Origin: Streptomyces sp. ISL-10
GTDB lineage: Bacteria; Actinomycetota; Actinomycetes; Streptomycetales; Streptomycetaceae
Direction: 5' to 3'
NCBI RefSeq assembly: GCF_018614575.1
Contig: NZ_JAGGOJ010000003.1
Span: 496,001 to 560,000 of the forward strand
DNA length: 64,000 bases
A program made the translations under genes and the position numbers. Numbering within the stretch: the first letter of the stretch is position 1; each line of letters starts with the position of its first letter. This document shows, one piece after another, positions 59,846 through 64,000 of this stretch. The notes below the pieces were generated by a model. It was not told the origin of the DNA. It saw only the letters and a list, made by a program, of their open reading frames with translations, and did no database searches.

Positions 59846-60624
59846 CGCCCGGCCTCCGGCCTGATCCGCTCGCCGTGACCCAGCCGGTGCACGCTCACCT
59901 TCGGCGCGAGCCGTGCGGCCTTGCGGGCGAACTCGTCGCCCGGTGCGTAGAACTCGTGCGGCCGGACGCCGTCCATCCCGATCGGCCAGTACGTGCCGTA
60001 GTGCACGGGCACGGCCGCGCGGGGCGAGAGGGAGGCGAGCGCCTCCGCCGCCCGACCGGCGTCAAGGTGGCCCTGCCCCAGGTACGGGCCCCAGCCGCCG
60101 ACGGGAAGCAGCGCCACATCGACCGGACCGACCTCGTCGGCCATGGAGTCGAACAGACCGGTGTCGCCTGCGAAGTACGTGTCGGCCTCGCCGCTGACGA
60201 CATAGCCGAGCGCGGGGGAGCGGTGCGGCCCCCAGGGCAGCCTGCGCCCGTCGTGCCGCGCGGGGACCGCCCGTACGCGAAGGTCGTCGACGCGCACCTC
60301 GTCGCCCGGGGCGACCTCGGTGACGCGCAGGTCGGCCGCCGCGGCGACCCGCCGCAGCCCCGGCACCGAACGTGCCGCGCCGGAGGGCACGACCAGCAGG
60401 GTGCCGGGCGCGAGCCGTGCGAGCGAGGGCAGATGGAGGTGGTCGGAGTGCAGGTGGGAGACGAGCACGGCATCGGCGACGGTGGCCTCGACCGGCGGCA
60501 GGGCGCCGCGGCGCCTGCGGAGATGGGCAAGCCGCCGTACGAGTAGGGGGTCGGTCAGCACCCGGACCCCGGAGTCCTCGATCGTGCAGGTGGCATGACC
60601 CCACCAGGTGATCTCCACCGGCAC
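59842..60624 (-). CDS. Metallo-beta-lactamase-fold hydrolase, UlaG-like
   Basis: 260 residues: VEITWWGHATCTIEDSGVRV, VLVSHLHSDHLHLPSLARLA (H-x-H-x-D-H), YFAGDTGLFDSMADEVGPVD and VPVHYGTYWPIGM. A small UlaG/YtnP-type hydrolase of unknown substrate. The GTG at 60624 has GGAGG 6-7 bp upstream; a second GTG at 60618 is the alternative. A very long upstream frame runs through a repeat array and is not coding. Coupled to dedA. Confidence 0.86.
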   Translation of the reverse strand: MPVEITWWGHATCTIEDSGVRVLTDPLLVRRLAHLRRRRGALPPVEATVADAVLVSHLHSDHLHLPSLARLAPGTLLVVPSGAARSVPGLRRVAAAADLRVTEVAPGDEVRVDDLRVRAVPARHDGRRLPWGPHRSPALGYVVSGEADTYFAGDTGLFDSMADEVGPVDVALLPVGGWGPYLGQGHLDAGRAAEALASLSPRAAVPVHYGTYWPIGMDGVRPHEFYAPGDEFARKAARLAPKVSVHRLGHGERIRPEAGR

Positions 60625-61212
60625 GCGACGCCTCCTCGTAGCAGGTCCCCCGTACCGTACGAGGGTAGTTGTCCCCGGCCGGGACCGGGCCTTGGTCCGG
60701 GCCGTTGGCCGCAGCGGCCCCTGGCACCGAGTGCGCCTTTGTGGTCCGTGGGGAGCAGCGCCAGTACCGAGTGCGCTGTGCCGCAGGGGCAGACGATCAG
60801 CCGGGCCCGGCCGTGAGCCGTGCGTGCCCCAAGCAGGGGCCGGCCCAGGCCGCTGGCCCTGGCGGATCCCTGCACCGAGTGCACCTTCGCGGCGATCCGC
60901 CATGGCCCGGGGCCCCGCGAGCGCTGTGCCGCAGGGGCAGACGATCAGCCGGGTCCCGCCGCGAGCCGTGCGCATCCATGCGGGTGCCGGTCTGGTCGGG
61001 GCCGTTGGCCCTCTGGGCGATCCCCGCGGCCCAGGTACCGGGCCTGGCCCGGCCGTTGACCGTCGCGGCCTCGGCACCGAGTGAGCCGTCGTGGTGATCC
61101 GCGGCGACCCCCGACACCGCGTGCGCCGTGCCCCAAGGCCAGCCGGGTTCCGGCCGTCCCCCGCTCAGGGGCGCCGCGCTGTGCCACGCTGGAGGCCTGC
61201 TCGAGGGGTGAG
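60625..61212. repeat. Intergenic array of about 148-bp repeats
   Basis: GCGCTGTGCCGCAGGGGCAG with the following GACGATCAGCCGGG occurs at 60773 and 60921, and CACCGAGTGC at 60725 and 60873, so both are 148 bp apart. Related pieces (CACCGAGTG at 61075, CACCGCGTG at 61115, GGCCGTTGGCC-like at 60700, 60998 and 61050) show further degraded copies. No gene is seen. Promoters of the hydrolase (minus) and the phosphatase gene (plus) must lie at the edges. Confidence 0.78.
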
Positions 61213-63384
61213 GTGACACGCGTGGTCGAAGGGCGGTGGCGCACTGCCGGAAGGGCCGTCTTCCGGGTCGTCGTGGTCTGGGGCGTGTCGGCCGTGACCA
61301 TGCTGGCGCTCGCCGGGCTGCTGCCCGACTTCCGGCTCCAGTCCGCCGACGGCGACAGCGTGACCCGGACGGCGATCACCGCCGGCTGGGGCGCGGGCGC
61401 CTTCGGTCTGCTCGGGGCGCTCGTGTGGCCCGTGATCGTACGGGCCCTGCTGCTCGTTCCCGCGCTCGTGCTCGGCCTGCTCGTCTTCTTCCTCAACGGC
61501 TCGCTGCTGCTCATCGCCCTGTGGCTGATCCCGGACGGCCGCGGCACCGCGAAACCGGAGACCGCCGTCGTGGTGGCCGCCGTGATGTCCGCCGTCGCGT
61601 CCGCGACGTCCACCGCGCTCGCCGTCCGCGACGACGACGCCTACCGGCGCAGGCTCTCCCGCCTGGCCCACCGCCGCAGCCGCCGCCGCGGCGAGGACCC
61701 GGGGCGGTCCGGTTCACCGGGCACGGTGTTCGTACAGCTCGACGGTGTCGGCCACGACGTGCTGCGGCGGGCGGCCGACAGCGGGGTGATGCCCACCGTC
61801 GCCAGCTGGCTCGGCGACACGCACCGGATCACCCCCTGGCGGACCGACTGGTCGAGCCAGACCGGCGCCAGCCAGCTCGGCATCCTGCACGGCTCCAACC
61901 ACGACGTGCCCGCCTTCCGTTGGTACGAGAAGGACCGGCGCCGGATCGTGGTGAGCAACCGCCCGGCGAGCGCGGCCGAGCTCCAGCGCCGCGCCGTCGA
62001 GCGGACGGCCGACGGCGGGCTGCTGACCGTGGACGGGGCGAGCCGCGGCAATCTGTTCACCGGGGGCGCCGACCAGGTCGCCCTGGTCCTGTCCGTCGCG
62101 GCCCGCCGGGCGCGCGCCAACCGCTCGCGGGCCGGCTACTTCGCGTACTTCTCCGATCCGGCGAACGCCGTCCGCACCGCCGTGTCGTTCGTCGCCGAGG
62201 TCGCCCGCGAGATCGGCCAGTCGACGCGTGCACGCCTGCGAGGCGACGAGCCGAGGGTCGGCCGCGGCGGCCTCTACCCGTTCATCCGCGCGTTCGCCAC
62301 CGTCGTCGAACGTGATGTGGTGGTCGCCGCGGTGATGGGGGACCTGCTCGCCGGCCGGACCGCCGTCTACGCCGATCTGGTCGCCTACGACGAGGTCGCC
62401 CACCACTCCGGACCGCACAGCATGGACGCCCAGGCGGTGCTGGAGCGGCTGGACCGCTCGCTCGCGCTGATCGCCAAGGTCGCCGAGCACGCGCCCCGCG
62501 ACTACCGGATCGTGCTCCTGTCCGACCACGGCCAGAGTCCGGGGAGCACCTTCGAGGACGCGTACGGGCTGACCCTGCGCGATCTGGTGCGCGCCGGCTG
62601 CGGGCTGCCGGTGCCGCGCCGTGCCGAGCGTTCCAAGAGCGGGGCGGAGGCCCGCGACGCGGCCCGTGACGCGCTGCGCACCGCACTGCACCGGGACGTC
62701 GAGGAGGACGGAGAGCTGGAGCAGCCCGCGACGGGCTCCGACCCGATCGTGCTGGCGTCGGGCAATCTGGCCCTGATCTCGTTCCCCGACGTGCCCCACC
62801 GGGTGGGCCGGGAGGAGATCGAACGCCGCCATCCCGCGCTGCTGTCGACCCTCGCGAACCATCCGGGCATCGGGTTCCTGCTGGTGCACAGCGAGGAGCA
62901 GGGGTCGGTGGTGCTCACGCGGGGCGGCGTCGCCGTGCCGCTCGCCGATCTGAAGGACGGCGACGGCGGGCCGCTCGCCGCGTTCGGCCCCGGCGCGGTG
63001 GACGCCGTGCGGCGCACCGACGCGTTTCCGCATGTCGCGGACATCATGGTGAACTCGATGTACGACCCGAGGACCGGCGTGGTGCACGCCTTCGAGGAGC
63101 AGATCGGTTCGCACGGCGGGCTCGGCGGGGAGCAGTCGGAGGCGTTCCTGCTGTCGCCGCTGGAGCTGTCGCCGCCGGTGCCGCCCGGGGGCGAACTGGT
63201 GGGGGCGGAGCAGGTGCACCGGGTGCTCAGGCGCTGGCTGCGGGAGTGCGAGGGGCCGCAGGTCCCGATCGGGCCGAGCTCCTTCGCCCGGCGGGAGAAC
63301 GTGCGGGAGTTCTCCCGGCGGGACCGTCAAGCGGAAGAAGAGATTCCAGTTGATGAGGGTTCCCTGCCGGACGACACCATGTGA
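61213..63384 (+). CDS. Membrane-anchored alkaline-phosphatase-superfamily (type I phosphodiesterase-like) protein
   Basis: About 723 residues. N-terminal holin-like membrane module with three to four helices (VVVVWGVSAVTMLALAGLLP, AFGLLGALVWPVIVRALLLV, and the LLVFFLNGSLLLIALWLIPD segment). A basic stretch follows, then a large alkaline-phosphatase-fold domain: TVFVQLDGVGHDVLRRAADS (metal Asp), TGASQLGILHGSN (nucleophile region), YDEVAHHSGPHS (Asp/His ligands) and VLLSDHGQSPGSTF (Asp/His ligands). Substrate not known; nucleotide or phospholipid-headgroup phosphodiesters are typical. GTG at 61213, or 61222 with GTGAGG 8 bp upstream. Confidence 0.86.
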   Translation: MTRVVEGRWRTAGRAVFRVVVVWGVSAVTMLALAGLLPDFRLQSADGDSVTRTAITAGWGAGAFGLLGALVWPVIVRALLLVPALVLGLLVFFLNGSLLLIALWLIPDGRGTAKPETAVVVAAVMSAVASATSTALAVRDDDAYRRRLSRLAHRRSRRRGEDPGRSGSPGTVFVQLDGVGHDVLRRAADSGVMPTVASWLGDTHRITPWRTDWSSQTGASQLGILHGSNHDVPAFRWYEKDRRRIVVSNRPASAAELQRRAVERTADGGLLTVDGASRGNLFTGGADQVALVLSVAARRARANRSRAGYFAYFSDPANAVRTAVSFVAEVAREIGQSTRARLRGDEPRVGRGGLYPFIRAFATVVERDVVVAAVMGDLLAGRTAVYADLVAYDEVAHHSGPHSMDAQAVLERLDRSLALIAKVAEHAPRDYRIVLLSDHGQSPGSTFEDAYGLTLRDLVRAGCGLPVPRRAERSKSGAEARDAARDALRTALHRDVEEDGELEQPATGSDPIVLASGNLALISFPDVPHRVGREEIERRHPALLSTLANHPGIGFLLVHSEEQGSVVLTRGGVAVPLADLKDGDGGPLAAFGPGAVDAVRRTDAFPHVADIMVNSMYDPRTGVVHAFEEQIGSHGGLGGEQSEAFLLSPLELSPPVPPGGELVGAEQVHRVLRRWLRECEGPQVPIGPSSFARRENVREFSRRDRQAEEEIPVDEGSLPDDTM

Positions 63385-63547
63385 CCTGCTCCCGGCCTCC
63401 GTCGCCCGGTACGGCGCCATCGGCCTCGCCGCGGGTTCGGGTTGCGCGGCCGTCCACCAGGGAGTGCTCTTCCTCTTCGCGGGCGTGCTGGTGTACGCCT
63501 GGACGTCGGCCCGGAAGATCAGCGTGGCCTGTCGAGGAGAGCGGTGA
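63353..63547 (+). CDS. Small membrane protein of unknown function
   Basis: 64 residues. One hydrophobic segment (GVLFLFAGVLVYAWTSARK) and three Cys. Third-position G/C bias is strong over most of its length, which supports coding. It overlaps the preceding gene by 32 bp in another frame and ends 3 bp before the alcohol dehydrogenase start. Possibly a coupling peptide. No family recognised. Confidence 0.5.
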   Translation: MRVPCRTTPCDLLPASVARYGAIGLAAGSGCAAVHQGVLFLFAGVLVYAWTSARKISVACRGER

Positions 63548-63550
63548 CAC

Positions 63551-64000
63551 ATGCGTGCGGTGGTGTTCGACGAGTTCGGCAAGCGGCCCGGGATACGGGA
63601 GGTGCCCGACCCCGTCCCGGCGCGTGACGGCGTCGTCGTCAGGGTCGAGGCGACCGGACTGTGCCGCAGCGACTGGCACGGCTGGATGGGCCACGACGCC
63701 GGCATCGCCCTGCCGCACGTCCCCGGCCACGAACTGTCCGGAGTGATCGCCGCCGTAGGCCCCGATGTAATGGGCTGGTCGCCCGGCGACCGGGTCACCG
63801 TCCCGTTCATCTGCGCGTGCGGCCGCTGCGCCGCCTGCGCCCGGGGCGCCCAACAGGTCTGCGAACACCAGGAACAGCCCGGCTTCACCCACTGGGGCTC
63901 CTTCGCCGAGTACGTCCCCGTGCACCACGCCGACGCCAACCTGGTGGCTCTGCCCGACGGCATGCCGTACGCCACGGCCGCGAGTCTCGGCTGCCGGTTC
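63551..64000 (+). CDS. Zinc-dependent alcohol dehydrogenase (MDR family), 3' end cut by window
   Basis: First 150 residues of a medium-chain zinc alcohol dehydrogenase. [20 protein letters not shown] is the usual N-terminal strand. [16 protein letters not shown] holds the catalytic-zinc Cys, [17 protein letters not shown] the His-Glu ligands, and [20 protein letters not shown] the four structural-zinc Cys. The Rossmann domain lies beyond base 64000. GAGGAGAG is upstream of the ATG. Substrate unknown. Confidence 0.9.
   Translation, partial: MRAVVFDEFGKRPGIREVPDPVPARDGVVVRVEATGLCRSDWHGWMGHDAGIALPHVPGHELSGVIAAVGPDVMGWSPGDRVTVPFICACGRCAACARGAQQVCEHQEQPGFTHWGSFAEYVPVHHADANLVALPDGMPYATAASLGCRF

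Noticed and set aside
60625..61077. N-terminal extension of the UlaG-like hydrolase through the 148-bp repeats
   Set aside because: Repeat-derived peptide without domain character; a good GGAGG-GTG start exists at 60624.
1..64000. tRNA, rRNA, CRISPR array or biosynthetic megasynthase genes
   Set aside because: None was seen on reading both strands; the repeat arrays lack the short regular spacer structure of CRISPRs.

Overview
The window is very GC-rich, with strong third-position G/C bias, many GTG starts, AGGAGG-type ribosome sites and extremely GC-rich hairpin terminators. These features, with the family content (DUF5753/DUF397 regulator pair, SpoIIE-type phosphatase with GAF and HATPase domains, ethylmalonyl-CoA cluster, DinB/DUF664 protein), point to a Streptomyces or close relative. 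No rRNA, tRNA or CRISPR array was seen. The interval is mostly core and semi-core metabolism, with a few scars of mobile DNA.

Layout. 1-3.7 kb: end of a branched-chain amino acid (Liv) ABC transporter operon: two permeases and the binding lipoprotein. 3.8-4.8 kb: two small stand-alone genes. 5.0-6.5 kb: psd-pssA, the two steps to phosphatidylethanolamine. 6.7-12.8 kb: a five-gene ethylmalonyl-CoA operon (ccr, meaA, mcl, a MaoC hydratase, an acyl-CoA dehydrogenase). It is read from a promoter at 13.0 kb that has a perfect operator in its spacer. A TetR regulator and a tandem-duplicated 3-hydroxyacyl-CoA dehydrogenase lie just upstream. 16.2-18 kb: a HEAT-repeat gene, then 1.1 kb of non-coding DNA built from a 238-bp tandem repeat. 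17.9-23.4 kb: a two-component system divergent from a beta-carbonic anhydrase and a SulP transporter (likely bicarbonate). 23.4-30.9 kb: GNAT, a radical SAM protein of the Rv2578c type with a LexA-like box in its promoter, an SRPBCC protein, an MFS transporter fused to carboxypeptidase-regulatory-like repeats, and a SpoIIE-type phosphatase.

30.9-33.9 kb is an accessory patch: an internally deleted IS630-type element, a GNAT gene and two gene remnants. 33.9-37.5 kb holds a tightly coupled trio: a membrane-anchored binding-protein-like protein, a lipoprotein joining a solute-binding domain to a VWA domain, and a membrane-anchored protein of unknown function with a probable cytoplasmic domain. 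It is the best candidate here for an uncharacterised system. 37.5-40.3 kb: an Lrp regulator and a ddaH-rocD arginine/ornithine operon. 40.3-45.4 kb: a four-peptidase operon (M55, M20, S9, S66). 45.5-46.5 kb: a decayed S15/CocE hydrolase. 47-48.2 kb: the regulator/DUF397 pair. 48.2-51.8 kb: adenosine deaminase, a GntR repressor and an MFS transporter linked by TTGTCTGACA-like sites. 51.9-54.7 kb: a second IS630 relic and small enzymes. 54.9-64 kb: a PAP2-diacylglycerol kinase fusion, an aminotransferase-fold protein without the PLP lysine, two metallo-beta-lactamase-fold hydrolases, DedA, a membrane-bound alkaline-phosphatase-superfamily protein and the start of a zinc alcohol dehydrogenase. 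Two more intergenic repeat arrays (56-bp and about 148-bp periods) lie in this last part.

Together, the 3-hydroxyacyl-CoA dehydrogenase and ccr-meaA-mcl-MaoC-dehydrogenase set can take acetoacetyl-CoA through crotonyl-CoA, ethylmalonyl-CoA, methylsuccinyl-CoA and mesaconyl-CoA to glyoxylate and propionyl-CoA. That gives both acetate assimilation and a supply of ethylmalonyl-CoA. All calls are from reading the sequence; no database search was run.
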